Positions 34,050 to 42,699 of a DNA stretch of 64,000 nt are shown one piece after another. Location of the stretch: assembly GCF_021513175.1 (NCBI RefSeq), contig NZ_CP090953.1:3468501-3532500 (forward strand), written 5' to 3'. The stretch's first letter is position 1; each line of letters starts with the position of its first letter. The notes under the pieces were generated by a model that did not search any database, had not been told where the DNA came from, and saw only the letters and a list, made by a program, of their open reading frames with translations. This stretch comes from Sphingomonas sp. S2-65 (GTDB lineage: Bacteria; Pseudomonadota; Alphaproteobacteria; Sphingomonadales; Sphingomonadaceae). The position numbers were made by a program, and so were the translations under genes.

Positions 34050-36140
34050 TCAGCGCGCGAGCGACAAAGCCGCGAGCTGGGTCGGTTCCCCGGGCTCTGG
34101 CCGGGACTGGGGACGCCCGATCAGATAGCCCTGGACCTGATCGCAGCCCCACAGCTTCAACTCGGCGAGCTGCGCGGGGGTTTCCACGCCTTCGGCGACG
34201 ACGATCTGCCCCAGGCTCTTGGCCAAGGCGATCGTGGTCTTGACGATCAGCGCGGAGGATTCGTGATCGTGCAGCTCGGCGATGAAGCTCCGGTCGATCT
34301 TGAGCTTGTCGAAGTTGAAATCCTTGAGGTTGCTGAGCGTGGAGTGGCCGGTGCCGAAATCGTCCATCACGATCCGGGCGCCGGCGGCCTGCAACACCTG
34401 GAGCGCCTGCAGCACCTCGCCGCGCTGGACGCCCAGCAGCATCGCGCTTTCGGTCACTTCGAACTCCAGCCGGTCCAGCGGGAGGCCATGGTGCCGCGCG
34501 CGCATCAACACCGCCTTGGCGAATCCGGGTTTGCGGAATTGCAGTGGCGAAAGATTGAGCGACAGCCACAGGGGATCGTCCCAAGCGGCGGCGGCGGCGA
34601 ACGCCTGGTCCACCACCCAAAGCCCGATCTCCTCGATGAGTCCGGCGCTTTCCGCGACGGGAACGAACAGGTTCGGCGAGATCTCGCCGATGACCGGGTG
34701 GCGCCAGCGCAGCAGTGCCTCATATCCGATCACCCGCAGCGTGGCGCCATCGGCGATCGGCTGATAAACCAGATGAAGCTCGCGCCTGGCGATCGCATGC
34801 TCGAGGTCGCGGGCCAGGCGAACGCGCATCCGTTCCTGCTCCCGCAGCGCAGCGTCGAAGAGCCGCGCGCGGCTGCGCCCGTCGGACTTGGCGCGATACA
34901 AAGCCAGATCGGCGGCGTTGTGCAGGTCTTCGCGGCCGAGATCGCCGCTGGCCACCGCCATGCCGATGCTCATCCCGATTTCGATCGGTTCCTGCGCGGT
35001 CGCCGCGGCGTGCTTGAGGAGGCGCTGTGCCAGCGCCTCGGCGGAGGCGGGTTGCGGGGCACCGATCTGGAGTATCGCGAACTCGTCGCCGCCGAGGCGG
35101 GCGACCAGATCGTTGTCGCCGGCGCAGGATTCTAGAATGTCCGCGGCGCGTTTCAGCGCCCGGTCGCCGCCGGCATGGCCGTGGCGGTCGTTGATCGCCT
35201 TGAAGTTGTCGAGATCGATGGCGAGTAGGGCGAGCGCGGTGCCGCTGGCGCGGCCATGAGCCAGTTCGCGATCTATCCGATCCTCGAACTGCAGCCGGTT
35301 GGCGAGCCCTGTCAGCACGTCGTGGCGGGCGAGATAGTCGGCCTTGCGCTCGGCCACTCTGCGTTCCTCCACCGCCGAGCGGTACTCCGCCAGTCCGCGG
35401 GCGAGGTCGCCGAGCTCGTCGTCGCGCGTCAGCCCGGGAATGGGCCCGATCGGCGCGTCGGCATTGAATTCGCGCAGGCGCGCCGCGATCCCGACCATCG
35501 GCGACAGCAAGTGCGTGCGTAGCCACGTCGCCATCGCCATGACGATCAGGACGATCAGCAGCCCGCCACCGAGCACGCGTTTGATGTCGCGGTGGCTCAT
35601 CTCCGCCGCTTGGCCCACCGCCTCGCTGATCTCGAGCGCGAGCCTTTCCTGTTCGACGAACTGCATGCTTTCGAGCCGCTTCAGCGCGGTGAGATAGTCC
35701 GGCATCGCCCTCTTGATCTGGCGAGGATCGGTGCGTGCAACCGCGGCCAGCGACCGCGAGGCCCGTACCAAGTCAAAGGACGCATCGCGCGACGCGGCGT
35801 CGGCTGCGGCAGCGCTGCCTTCATCGGGCAGGTCGAGGCGGATATTGAGCGACGCGAACCCGTCGATCTGATGCGACAACCTGGTCCATTCGGCGTCCGA
35901 CACCGGCACGCCTTGTTCGCGCCGGCGGGTGAGATCGCCGACGGCGAGCCGGAGCTTTTGTTGTGCGGCGTTCCGTTCGCCCTCGATTTGCAGCTCATGG
36001 CTGAGCCCTGCGACGCGCGCGTTGGCATCGTGGATGCCGTCGGCGACGCGCAAGCCAAGCAGGAGCAACAGGAAAGAAACCCCGATGAGCGCCGCACAAG
36101 CGAGCGTCACGCGGGTAGCAATCGACAGTCGCACCGGCAC
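34050..36140 (-). CDS. GGDEF and EAL domain cyclic-di-GMP enzyme
   Basis: This is a 696-residue inner-membrane signalling protein. A first transmembrane helix (VTLACAALIGVSFLLLLLGL) and a second near 190-207 (VLGGGLLIVLIVMAMATWL) enclose a periplasmic helical sensor of about 150 residues. A HAMP-like segment follows. The GGDEF domain has LARLGGDEFAIL (about 348), fully canonical, and DLDNFKAINDRHGH upstream. The EAL domain has YEALLRW (about 472) and MDDFGTGHSTL, with DFNFDKLKIDRSFI. Both sites look intact, so it may make and degrade c-di-GMP. The start is GTG at 36140, or the next GTG at 36134, which has better spacing from GGAGG. Confidence 0.93.
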   Translation of the reverse strand: MPVRLSIATRVTLACAALIGVSFLLLLLGLRVADGIHDANARVAGLSHELQIEGERNAAQQKLRLAVGDLTRRREQGVPVSDAEWTRLSHQIDGFASLNIRLDLPDEGSAAAADAASRDASFDLVRASRSLAAVARTDPRQIKRAMPDYLTALKRLESMQFVEQERLALEISEAVGQAAEMSHRDIKRVLGGGLLIVLIVMAMATWLRTHLLSPMVGIAARLREFNADAPIGPIPGLTRDDELGDLARGLAEYRSAVEERRVAERKADYLARHDVLTGLANRLQFEDRIDRELAHGRASGTALALLAIDLDNFKAINDRHGHAGGDRALKRAADILESCAGDNDLVARLGGDEFAILQIGAPQPASAEALAQRLLKHAAATAQEPIEIGMSIGMAVASGDLGREDLHNAADLALYRAKSDGRSRARLFDAALREQERMRVRLARDLEHAIARRELHLVYQPIADGATLRVIGYEALLRWRHPVIGEISPNLFVPVAESAGLIEEIGLWVVDQAFAAAAAWDDPLWLSLNLSPLQFRKPGFAKAVLMRARHHGLPLDRLEFEVTESAMLLGVQRGEVLQALQVLQAAGARIVMDDFGTGHSTLSNLKDFNFDKLKIDRSFIAELHDHESSALIVKTTIALAKSLGQIVVAEGVETPAQLAELKLWGCDQVQGYLIGRPQSRPEPGEPTQLAALSLAR

Positions 36141-36196
36141 CTCCGGAAGCCGGGTTAGGCGCCAAGAGTTACTGCAACGTTAGTATGATGCGCGGT

Positions 36197-37015
36197 TCAC
36201 GCGACGCCGAACGGAACCACCCGGTTGCGTTCCACATGGCCGATTTCGGCGCGGCCGAGATAGGGCACGCGCATCTCCGCGCACCAGCGCACGATCATCT
36301 GTTCCGGGCCCTCGGCGAATTCGGGGGTGTTGGGCACGACTTCGCTGATCGTGCCCAGGCGGACGCCGGCGATGCCCTTCAGCTGCGTGGCGTGCGCCAT
36401 CTGGAACAGCATGCGATCGATCCGGTACAGCGGCTCGCCGACTTCCTCGATCATCAGCACATGGTCGGTCAGGTCCGGGAGCCAGGGCGTGCCGATCAAC
36501 GCCGCCAGGATCGCCAGGTTGAACGCGACCGCGGGCTTGCCGTCGGCCAGGCTCGGCTCGAGCCCGCGGCGATCCTTGTCGATCATCCAGCCCAGCGCCC
36601 AGCCGGTGGACTCGCCGGCGTCGTTCATCCCCAGGCTGCTCGCCATGGGCCCGTGGCATACCTTGCCGATCCGCCGGGCATAAAGCGCGCCGAGCAGGAA
36701 CCCCATGTCGGAAAAGCCCATATAGATCTTGTGGTTGGCCGCCGGGCCGAGCTGCGGGACGACGCGCTGGAGAATGCGGTTGGCGCCATAGCCCCCGCGT
36801 GCGAACCAGATCGCGTCGAACCCGGGATCGTTGGCGAATTCCAGGAACGCGGCCGCCCGTACATCGTCCGGTCCGGCGAAATGGCCATCCTCCAGATAGC
36901 ATTGCGGGTGGAACACGATCTCGTGCGCGGGGTAGGTCAGCGCCATCAGCGCCGCCATGCGGGCCGAACCCTCCCGACGAACCGGCCGTGCCGGTGCCAC
37001 CACTCCGATGCGCAT
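36197..37015 (-). CDS. LD-carboxypeptidase (S66 family)
   Basis: This is a 272-residue cytosolic serine peptidase that removes the terminal D-Ala from recycled murein tetrapeptides. MRIGVVAPARPVRREG opens the protein, WFARGGYGANRIL gives the substrate region, and the nucleophile lies in GFSDMGFLLGAL. The Glu of LMIEEVGEPLYRIDRML and a His near the C-terminus (IGHVERN) would complete the Ser-Glu-His triad. The ATG at 37015 has AAGGGG upstream; the very long frame covering 36197-38533 is antisense to mpl. It is divergent from mpl by 39 bases; both belong to peptidoglycan recycling, so they likely share control. Confidence 0.9.
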   Translation of the reverse strand: MRIGVVAPARPVRREGSARMAALMALTYPAHEIVFHPQCYLEDGHFAGPDDVRAAAFLEFANDPGFDAIWFARGGYGANRILQRVVPQLGPAANHKIYMGFSDMGFLLGALYARRIGKVCHGPMASSLGMNDAGESTGWALGWMIDKDRRGLEPSLADGKPAVAFNLAILAALIGTPWLPDLTDHVLMIEEVGEPLYRIDRMLFQMAHATQLKGIAGVRLGTISEVVPNTPEFAEGPEQMIVRWCAEMRVPYLGRAEIGHVERNRVVPFGVA

Positions 37016-37054
37016 GCTTGCCCCTTTTTGCCGAAACGTCGATAGCGCGCAGCC

Positions 37055-38479
37055 ATGCAGCACGGCAAATCTTACTTCTTCGTCGGCATCGGTGGCTCGG
37101 GCATGATGCCGCTGGCGATGATCCTGGCCGGGCAGGGCGCCCGCGTCGCGGGATCGGACCGCAGCCTGGACTCCGGCCGCCTGCCCGCCAAGTTCGACGA
37201 CCTTCGGGCCAAGGGCGTCGCACTGTTTCCGCAGGACGGGAGCGGCATCACCTCGCCGGAGCAAGTGGTGGTGGCCTCCGCCGCGATCGAAGCCAGCGTG
37301 CCCGACATGATCGCCGCGCAGCGGGTCGGCGCCGAGCGGATGAGCCGGCCGCAGCTGCTGTCGCAGCTGTTCAACGCCGCACCGCTGTCGATCGGCGTGG
37401 CCGGGACCAGCGGAAAATCGACGGTGACCGGCATGATCGGCTGGATCCTGCACGCCTGCGGGCGCGATCCGACCGTGATGAACGGCGCGGTGATGAAGAA
37501 CTTCGCCAGCGCGGAGGCGCCGTTTGCGAGCGCGCTGGTGGGGCAGGGCGACGCGTTCGTCAGCGAAGTGGACGAAAGCGACGGATCGATCGCCTTGTAC
37601 CGGCCCCGGATCGCGGTGCTGAACAATGTCAGCCTGGACCACCTGTCGATGGAAGCGCTGCGCGAATTGTTCGGCGGCTTCATCGCCAAGGCCGCCACGG
37701 CGGTGGTCAACCTCGACAATGGCGAGGGCGCGGCGCTGGCGATGACGGTGCCGCCGGAGCGCGTGACCAGTTTCGCGATCGACGGCGAAGCCGATTTGGT
37801 GGCGCGCGACCTGGCACCGACGCCGTTCGGCATCGCCTTCGATCTGATCGCGCGCGGCGAGGAGCCGATCCGCACGACCCTGCAAGTGCCTGGCCGGCAC
37901 AACGTCGCCAACGCGCTCGCGGCGATCGGCGCCGCGCGGGCTGCCGGCGTGCCGATCGCGCAAGCGGCACGGGCGATCGAAGGCTTTGCCGGACTGAAAC
38001 GCCGCTTCGAACTGGTGGGCGAGGCAAGCGGCGTCGCGGTGATCGACGATTTCGGGCACAATCCCGACAAGATCGCCGCCACGCTCGACACCCTGCATGC
38101 TTTTCCGGGACGGTTGCTCCTGCTGTTCCAGCCGCATGGCTATGGTCCGCTGAAGGTGATGCGGCGCGAATTGGTGGCAATGTTCGCCGACAAGCTGCAC
38201 GCCGACGATATGCTGGTGCTGCCGGACCCGGTATATCATGGCGGCACGGTCGCGCGCGAAGTCACCAGCGCCGACATCGTCGCCGATATCGCGGTGACAG
38301 GAAAGACGGCGGTTCACGTTCCAGAACGCGACGCCGCCGCCGCGCACCTGGTGGCGCGGGCTCGGCCTGGCGACCGCATCGTGGTGATGGGCGCGCGCGA
38401 CGACACGCTCAGCCTGCTGGCGGCGCATATGGTCAGCCAGTTGCGCGAACGCGCAACGGCTTCGCGAGATAGCAGCTAG
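37055..38479 (+). CDS. mpl: UDP-MurNAc:tripeptide ligase (Mur ligase family)
   Basis: This is a 474-residue Mur ligase. The N-terminal Rossmann domain starts [14 protein letters not shown], the ATP loop is [11 protein letters not shown] (about 119-129), and the central domain contains EVDESDGSI and [13 protein letters not shown]. The C-terminal domain has [16 protein letters not shown], where the MurC/Mpl group has DDYAHHP. The sequence is closer to Mpl, which reattaches the recycled tripeptide to UDP-N-acetylmuramate, than to essential MurC. Position next to ldcA supports this: the peptidase makes the tripeptide that Mpl uses. A separate MurC would be expected elsewhere in the chromosome. 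Confidence 0.82.
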   Translation: MQHGKSYFFVGIGGSGMMPLAMILAGQGARVAGSDRSLDSGRLPAKFDDLRAKGVALFPQDGSGITSPEQVVVASAAIEASVPDMIAAQRVGAERMSRPQLLSQLFNAAPLSIGVAGTSGKSTVTGMIGWILHACGRDPTVMNGAVMKNFASAEAPFASALVGQGDAFVSEVDESDGSIALYRPRIAVLNNVSLDHLSMEALRELFGGFIAKAATAVVNLDNGEGAALAMTVPPERVTSFAIDGEADLVARDLAPTPFGIAFDLIARGEEPIRTTLQVPGRHNVANALAAIGAARAAGVPIAQAARAIEGFAGLKRRFELVGEASGVAVIDDFGHNPDKIAATLDTLHAFPGRLLLLFQPHGYGPLKVMRRELVAMFADKLHADDMLVLPDPVYHGGTVAREVTSADIVADIAVTGKTAVHVPERDAAAAHLVARARPGDRIVVMGARDDTLSLLAAHMVSQLRERATASRDSS

Positions 38480-38544
38480 ACTCGCCGTACCGAACTGGCA
38501 CTCTCCACCATGCCGGGACTCGTCCTGAGGCAATGGAGGCGGCC

Positions 38545-38763
38545 ATGAACGTCCTGCAACTCTTCAGCTGCGCTATCGGCCGGCATCGCCGCGACCGCAA
38601 ACTCGCCTGGCGTGACGGAGACCGGTACGCCTCCTGGTGCACGGGCTGCGGATGCGAGTTGCGGCGGCACTATTCAGGCTGGCGCGTCGAGGCGCATGTG
38701 CGGAAACCGCCAGAGGGGCACCATCGGGAAGAGCTGACGGAGGGGGAAGCGAGCCCGGAGTGA
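38545..38763 (+). CDS. Small Cys-containing protein of unknown function
   Basis: This is a 72-residue protein beginning MNVLQLFSCAIGRHRRDRKL. It contains the pair WCTGCGCELRR, and with Cys9 and His13 (CAIGRH) could bind zinc as a short ribbon. The C-terminus is charged and probably disordered. The ATG at 38545 has GGAGG five bases upstream, which favours it over the ATG at 38533. It follows mpl by 65 bases. Small proteins of this form occur in sphingomonads, as far as I recall, without known function. Confidence 0.6.
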   Translation: MNVLQLFSCAIGRHRRDRKLAWRDGDRYASWCTGCGCELRRHYSGWRVEAHVRKPPEGHHREELTEGEASPE

Positions 38764-38777
38764 CGTTCCTAAGCGAA

Positions 38778-38827
38778 GTAAAGCACTCTTGACACGTAAA
38801 GGGTGCTTTACGTAAAGCTCCCTTTAC
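38778..38827. promoter_or_regulatory. Tandem palindromic operators over the promoter of the XRE operon
   Basis: Two 16-bp palindromes lie edge to edge: GTAAAGGGTGCTTTAC at 38796-38811 and GTAAAGCTCCCTTTAC at 38812-38827. A third half site, GTAAAG, is at 38778. TTGACA at 38789-38794 just upstream looks like a -35 element, so the palindromes cover the -10 region. The small XRE regulator encoded in the operon is the likely binder, giving autorepression. Confidence 0.75.
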
Positions 38828-38845
38828 AAACAAGGGAGAGCAACC

Positions 38846-39253
38846 ATGGCCGCCAGCGCAGCACTACGTCGCTACAATATCGCGGTACTTTTCTGTTCGG
38901 CCGGATACGCCTTGGCGCTGTTCGGCGGGAAGGCGTATCTCCACAATCATCCGGGCGCGCATCATGCGACCGCCTATGCCGCGGCAATCGCGCCGGCGTT
39001 GCCGGTCCTCGCGATGTTCTTCGTGATCGGGCGCTATCTGGTCGAGGAGACGGACGAGTATTTGCGGATGCTGATGGTTCGCCAGACGCTGGTCGCGTCC
39101 GGACTGGCGCTCAGCCTGGCGACCGTCTGGGGCTTCCTTGAAAGCTCCGATCTGGCGCCGCACGTCGACAGCTATTGGATCGTCGTCGTGTGGTTCGGCG
39201 GGCTGGGGCTCGGCGACTGCATCAACCGGCTGATCGAGCGGCGGGCGGCATGA
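38846..39253 (+). CDS. Small membrane protein, four predicted helices
   Basis: This is a 135-residue inner-membrane protein. Hydrophobic segments fall at about residues 9-26 (NIAVLFCSAGYALALFGG), 46-63 (AAIAPALPVLAMFFVIGR), 82-100 and 110-126. Between helices two and three is an acidic patch, YLVEETDEYLRMLMVRQ. Similar proteins are found next to small XRE regulators, but I know of no assigned function. The ATG has GGGAG upstream. Its stop overlaps the regulator start (ATGA), and tandem operators lie directly upstream, so expression is probably tied to the regulator. Confidence 0.75.
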   Translation: MAASAALRRYNIAVLFCSAGYALALFGGKAYLHNHPGAHHATAYAAAIAPALPVLAMFFVIGRYLVEETDEYLRMLMVRQTLVASGLALSLATVWGFLESSDLAPHVDSYWIVVVWFGGLGLGDCINRLIERRAA

Positions 39254-39459
39254 ACAATCGCCTTCGCGAGTTGCGTGCCGAGCGTGGCTGGAGCCAGCAG
39301 GACCTGGCCGACCGCCTGACAGTGTCGCGCCAGAGCGTGAACGCCATCGAGACCGGCCGCTACGATCCGTCGCTGCCGCTGGCCTTCAAGATCGCCGACC
39401 TGTTCGATCTCGCCATCGAGAACATCTTCGTCAATCCCGCCAAGGAGCAGGACCAATGA
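39250..39459 (+). CDS. Small XRE-family transcriptional regulator
   Basis: This is a 69-residue single-domain DNA-binding protein. The helix-turn-helix is LRELRAERGWSQQDLADRLTVSRQSVNAIETGRYDPSL, followed by the dimer helices and the end FDLAIENIFVNP. This type, with the IENIF ending, is common for stand-alone regulators encoded with a membrane protein. It overlaps the membrane protein upstream and the hydrolase downstream by four bases each (ATGA twice). It probably binds the tandem GTAAAG palindromes at 38796-38827 to regulate its own operon. Confidence 0.9.
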   Translation: MNNRLRELRAERGWSQQDLADRLTVSRQSVNAIETGRYDPSLPLAFKIADLFDLAIENIFVNPAKEQDQ

Positions 39460-40427
39460 CTCGTTTCTTCCGCACAATTGCGTGCCGCCGCGGCGGCCGG
39501 CTTCCGTTGTTCGCCATTCTGGTGGCGATCTGGGCGGCGAACGGCTCGCCCGGAGTCGGCGCGCCGATCCTGCCTGCGCAGCAGGCGGCGGCCTCGGCTC
39601 CGACCGGCCTCATCCAGATGGATCACATTTCCGTGCAGATAGTGGGCAAGGGCAGCCCGGTGATCCTGATCCCGGGCCTGTCGAGCCCGCGTGCGGCGTG
39701 GGAGGGGGTGACGCCCGAACTGGCGCGCAATCACACGGTGTATCTTGTCCAGGTGAACGGCTTTGGCGGCGACGATCCTCGGGCGAACCTTCGGCCTGGC
39801 ATCCTGGATGGAATCGTGGCCGACCTGCGGACGTTGATCGCGGAGCGGAAGCTGCGCAAGCCGGCGGTCGTCGGGCATTCGATGGGCGGCCTGGCGGGAA
39901 TGATGCTCGCCGCGCGGCATCCTGAAAGCGTTGGCAAGCTGATGGTCGTCGACGCGCTGCCGTTTTTCTCGGTGATGATGGCACCTCCAGGAAGCGAGGT
40001 CAGCGTCGCGATGGTCGAGCCGCGCGCGGCGCAGATGCGCGACGCGGTAGCCGCGGGCTATGGCAAGGCGCCCGATCCCGCCGCGGCTGAAGCCAATGTT
40101 GCCGGGCTGACGCGCAAGCCCGAGCGCAGCCTGGCGAAGATGAAGGCGTGGGCGATGGCTGCCGACCCTCGCGTCAGCGCACAAGCGATGTACGAGGATC
40201 TTACGACCGATATGCGGCCTGAACTGACCAGGATACGCGCGCCGCTGACGATCGCTTATGCATGGAATGACGTCTATCCGCGTGGGGCGCAGGCAGAGGC
40301 GTTCTTTCGGGCACAATATGCTGGGGCGGCGGGCGCTCGCTTCGTCGCGATCGGCGACAGCGGCCACTTCATCATGCTCGACCAGCCCGAGGCGTTCGCG
40401 CGAGCACTGGCGGCATTCGCCGGCTGA
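39456..40427 (+). CDS. Alpha/beta hydrolase, exported
   Basis: This is a 323-residue hydrolase with an N-terminal signal or anchor (LPLFAILVAIWAANGSPGVGA) preceded by basic residues. The fold is clear: VILIPGLSSPRAAWEGV (oxyanion loop), the nucleophile elbow VVGHSMGGLAG (about 143), the acid in YAWNDVYP and the His in GDSGHFIMLDQPEAF near the C-terminus. The substrate is unknown; esters or lactones are typical. It is the third gene of the XRE operon, joined by a four-base overlap, so it is likely produced when the regulator releases the operators. Confidence 0.88.
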   Translation: MTRFFRTIACRRGGRLPLFAILVAIWAANGSPGVGAPILPAQQAAASAPTGLIQMDHISVQIVGKGSPVILIPGLSSPRAAWEGVTPELARNHTVYLVQVNGFGGDDPRANLRPGILDGIVADLRTLIAERKLRKPAVVGHSMGGLAGMMLAARHPESVGKLMVVDALPFFSVMMAPPGSEVSVAMVEPRAAQMRDAVAAGYGKAPDPAAAEANVAGLTRKPERSLAKMKAWAMAADPRVSAQAMYEDLTTDMRPELTRIRAPLTIAYAWNDVYPRGAQAEAFFRAQYAGAAGARFVAIGDSGHFIMLDQPEAFARALAAFAG

Positions 40428-40485
40428 CAGGAAAGGGGCCCGGGATGATTCCCGGGCCCGGTTCGCTCACCTGCGCCGAGTCGGC

Positions 40486-41523
40486 TCAGTAGGTACCGGA
40501 GAAGCTCCGGTTCAGGTTGCCGCCGCCGCGCCAATTCTCACCGGCGTCGCGGTCTTCGCTGCGGCCTTCGCCGAACGCCGCGCCGGAATCCTCTTCATCC
40601 TTCCAATGCGCCTTCGCCTCGTCGGCGGTCTTGCGCAGCGTCACCTTGTCATCGACGGTCTGGATCCAGCGTGACGGGATCGAGTGATGATGACCGCCGG
40701 CCGCGGCGTCGCTCTTGGTCAGAATGATGCGGTCGCCGCGCACCTTGTCGACGGTGCCGACATGGGTGGCGTCCGAGCCGAGCACTTCCATGTGCTCGGT
40801 CACGCGGCCGAGCGAGTCGCGCTGCCCCTGGCGTTCGCTGCGCCAGTTGGAGAATTCGTTGTGGAAGCGCTGCGCGTTCTCGCGGCGATATTCGTCATAG
40901 TCGCGGTCCAGCTCGGAGATGCGCTGGCGGCGCCACTGGTGATAATGGGTGTCGCTGGGGCCACGGTCGGCCCAGCGCTCCTGGCCGCTCTGGCGCTCGT
41001 CATAGCGCTGGTCCTGCTCGCGGCGGCGCTCGGCCTCCTCGTCGCCGAACCATGAGCGCACTTCGTCGCCGGCACGCTCGAAGAAGCCGCGGTCATCGTC
41101 CCGGCCGCATCCATAGTCGCGCCCGCCTTGACCCTGGCCGTAGTCGCGCGGCGCGCCGCCGAACGCTTGGCCGCGATCGCGGTGCGCGCCATAGCTGCTA
41201 CCCTGATAGGAGCCATAGCCGCCGCCTTGATACGGACTGTAGTTGCTGCCCTGATAGGCGCCATATCCGGTGTTCTGCGGCCCGCCCGAATAGCCGTGGT
41301 CGCCGCTCCAGTCGCGGGTCTGGCCGCCTTGGCCGGAGCGTTCGTTCCAACGGTCGTCGTCGCGGTTGCCGCGCCCGGCATAGTCGCCGCGGCCGCGTCC
41401 CTCGTCACCGCGGATGCCGGCTGCGGCATAGTCGCGCGCGCTGGAATAGCGGTGGTCGCGATCGGAGCTATCCTGGCCATAATTCGCGCCGCCACGGCCG
41501 TAGCGGTTGTTGCGATCGTCCAT
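40486..41523 (-). CDS. DUF2171-containing protein with Gly/Tyr-rich region
   Basis: This is a 345-residue protein. The first 150 residues are low complexity and hydrophilic (Gly, Tyr, Asp, Arg; repeats such as YGAYQGSNYSPYQGGGYGSYQ-like units) and probably disordered. The middle holds FFERAGDEVRSWFGDEEAERRREQD, a motif seen in SWFGDEE/BON-associated proteins, then a charged helix HQWRRQRISELDRDYDEYRR. The C-terminal 90 residues are DUF2171: MEVLGSDATHVGTVDKVRGDR and ILTKSDAAAGGHHHSIPSRW, a PRC-barrel-like module. AGGAG precedes the ATG at 41523. Such proteins are usually stress-induced; no EcfG site was found here. Confidence 0.85.
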   Translation of the reverse strand: MDDRNNRYGRGGANYGQDSSDRDHRYSSARDYAAAGIRGDEGRGRGDYAGRGNRDDDRWNERSGQGGQTRDWSGDHGYSGGPQNTGYGAYQGSNYSPYQGGGYGSYQGSSYGAHRDRGQAFGGAPRDYGQGQGGRDYGCGRDDDRGFFERAGDEVRSWFGDEEAERRREQDQRYDERQSGQERWADRGPSDTHYHQWRRQRISELDRDYDEYRRENAQRFHNEFSNWRSERQGQRDSLGRVTEHMEVLGSDATHVGTVDKVRGDRIILTKSDAAAGGHHHSIPSRWIQTVDDKVTLRKTADEAKAHWKDEEDSGAAFGEGRSEDRDAGENWRGGGNLNRSFSGTY

Positions 41524-41739
41524 GTTCGTCTCTCCTGCTCGTCTGGGCAGGCACGGCACCGCGCAGAACGCGGCTGGTCGCGCCTTCCGGATGCTTCAGC
41601 GATTTGGAAGGAATGCGGTTCCGCCAGGTGAGGGAACCCGGCGCGCGGGCGCGTCGCTCCACCGATCGGGCGAACGGTTGCATTGCCGTGCGAGCGTGGT
41701 TAAGGGGTTCGCCGTTCTGGACTAGCAGGACGCGCCGGC

Positions 41740-41815
41740 GGGGCTGTAGCTCAGATGGGAGAGCGCTGCAATCGCACTGCAGAGGTCAGGGGTTCGATTC
41801 CCCTCAGCTCCACCA
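41740..41815 (+). tRNA. tRNA-Ala (CGC)
   Basis: The acceptor stem GGGGCTG pairs with CAGCTCC and includes the G3:U70 pair that identifies tRNA-Ala. The anticodon stem CTGCA/TGCAG closes the loop ATCGCAC, anticodon CGC. The T loop TTCGATT and an encoded CCA are present. The gaps before (41524-41739) and after (41816-41976) show no gene; the latter contains a CTTGC/GCAAG hairpin at about 41918-41933 before a run of A. Confidence 0.97.
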
Positions 41816-41976
41816 GCCGCCGGAACGAACGTCTCAACATCCTGCATCCAGTCGCCGCCGCATTCGGAAGGCCTAGAAGACCCTGGCCGGCACGGGGACA
41901 GCGCCTATGGCCACTTGCCTAAGTGCAAGAAAAAATAGGGAAGTATTGCAGACCTTTTTGGCGTATCAGTGCACCC

Positions 41977-42699
41977 ATGCTCCAGCTTGCCGAAACCGCC
42001 GAGAACACCGCCACGCTGCTGGTCGTCGATGATGACCGCGACATCCGCCTCCTGCTGGCCAACAGCCTGGGCGGGCGTGGCTACCGTGTCGAAACCGCCG
42101 CCAACACGCGCGACATGGACGAGATCCTGGCCAGCACGCCGGTGGACCTGGTGATCCTCGACGTGATGATGCCCGGCGAGGACGGCCTGTCCGCGTGCCG
42201 GCGGATAGCCCGCGCCGATGGTCCCGAGATCATCATGCTCAGCGCGCTCGGCGAAGAGGCCGACCGCATCCTGGGGCTGGAAGGCGGCGCGGGGCATTAT
42301 CTGGCGAAGCCGTGCAGTTCGCGCGAGATCCTGGCGACGGTGCGCGCGGCGTTGCGGCGGCGCGGCTCGATCGCCGCGCCGAAGAACGAGATGTTCGCCT
42401 TCGAGGGGTGGCACATCGACCTCGGCAGTCACGAACTCTTCGATCCCGAAGGCGTGTTGGTCGGCCTCACCGACGGGGAGTTCGCGGTGCTGCGCGTGTT
42501 TATCGAGCGGCCGCGGCGGGTGCTGTCGCGCGAAGTGCTGCTCCAGGCCGCGCGTGGGCCGGACTCCGACGCATATGATCGTGCGATCGACGTCCAGGTC
42601 AGCCGCTTGCGGCGCAAGCTTCGCTCGGGCGCGGACGAGATCATCCGCACCGTCCGCAACGAAGGGTATCTGTTCGTGCCGCGCGTGACGCGGCTGTGA
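41977..42699 (+). CDS. OmpR-family response regulator
   Basis: This is a 240-residue two-component regulator. The receiver domain has the acidic pair DDD near residue 17, the phosphorylation Asp in VILDVMMPGEDG (about 62), and the Lys in LAKPCSS. The C-terminal winged helix shows GLTDGEFAVLRVFIERPRRVLSREVLLQ and DVQVSRLRRKLRSGADEIIRTVRNEGYLF. The ATG at 41977 gives the standard domain start. Its stop overlaps the sensor kinase start (GTGA). Target genes are unknown; the downstream lactonase is a candidate by position only. Confidence 0.95.
   Translation: MLQLAETAENTATLLVVDDDRDIRLLLANSLGGRGYRVETAANTRDMDEILASTPVDLVILDVMMPGEDGLSACRRIARADGPEIIMLSALGEEADRILGLEGGAGHYLAKPCSSREILATVRAALRRRGSIAAPKNEMFAFEGWHIDLGSHELFDPEGVLVGLTDGEFAVLRVFIERPRRVLSREVLLQAARGPDSDAYDRAIDVQVSRLRRKLRSGADEIIRTVRNEGYLFVPRVTRL

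Noticed and set aside
36197..38533. A 778-codon minus-strand frame covering ldcA and mpl
   Set aside because: Only the 36197-37015 part has family motifs. The rest is the antisense of mpl, typical of spurious open frames in high-GC DNA.
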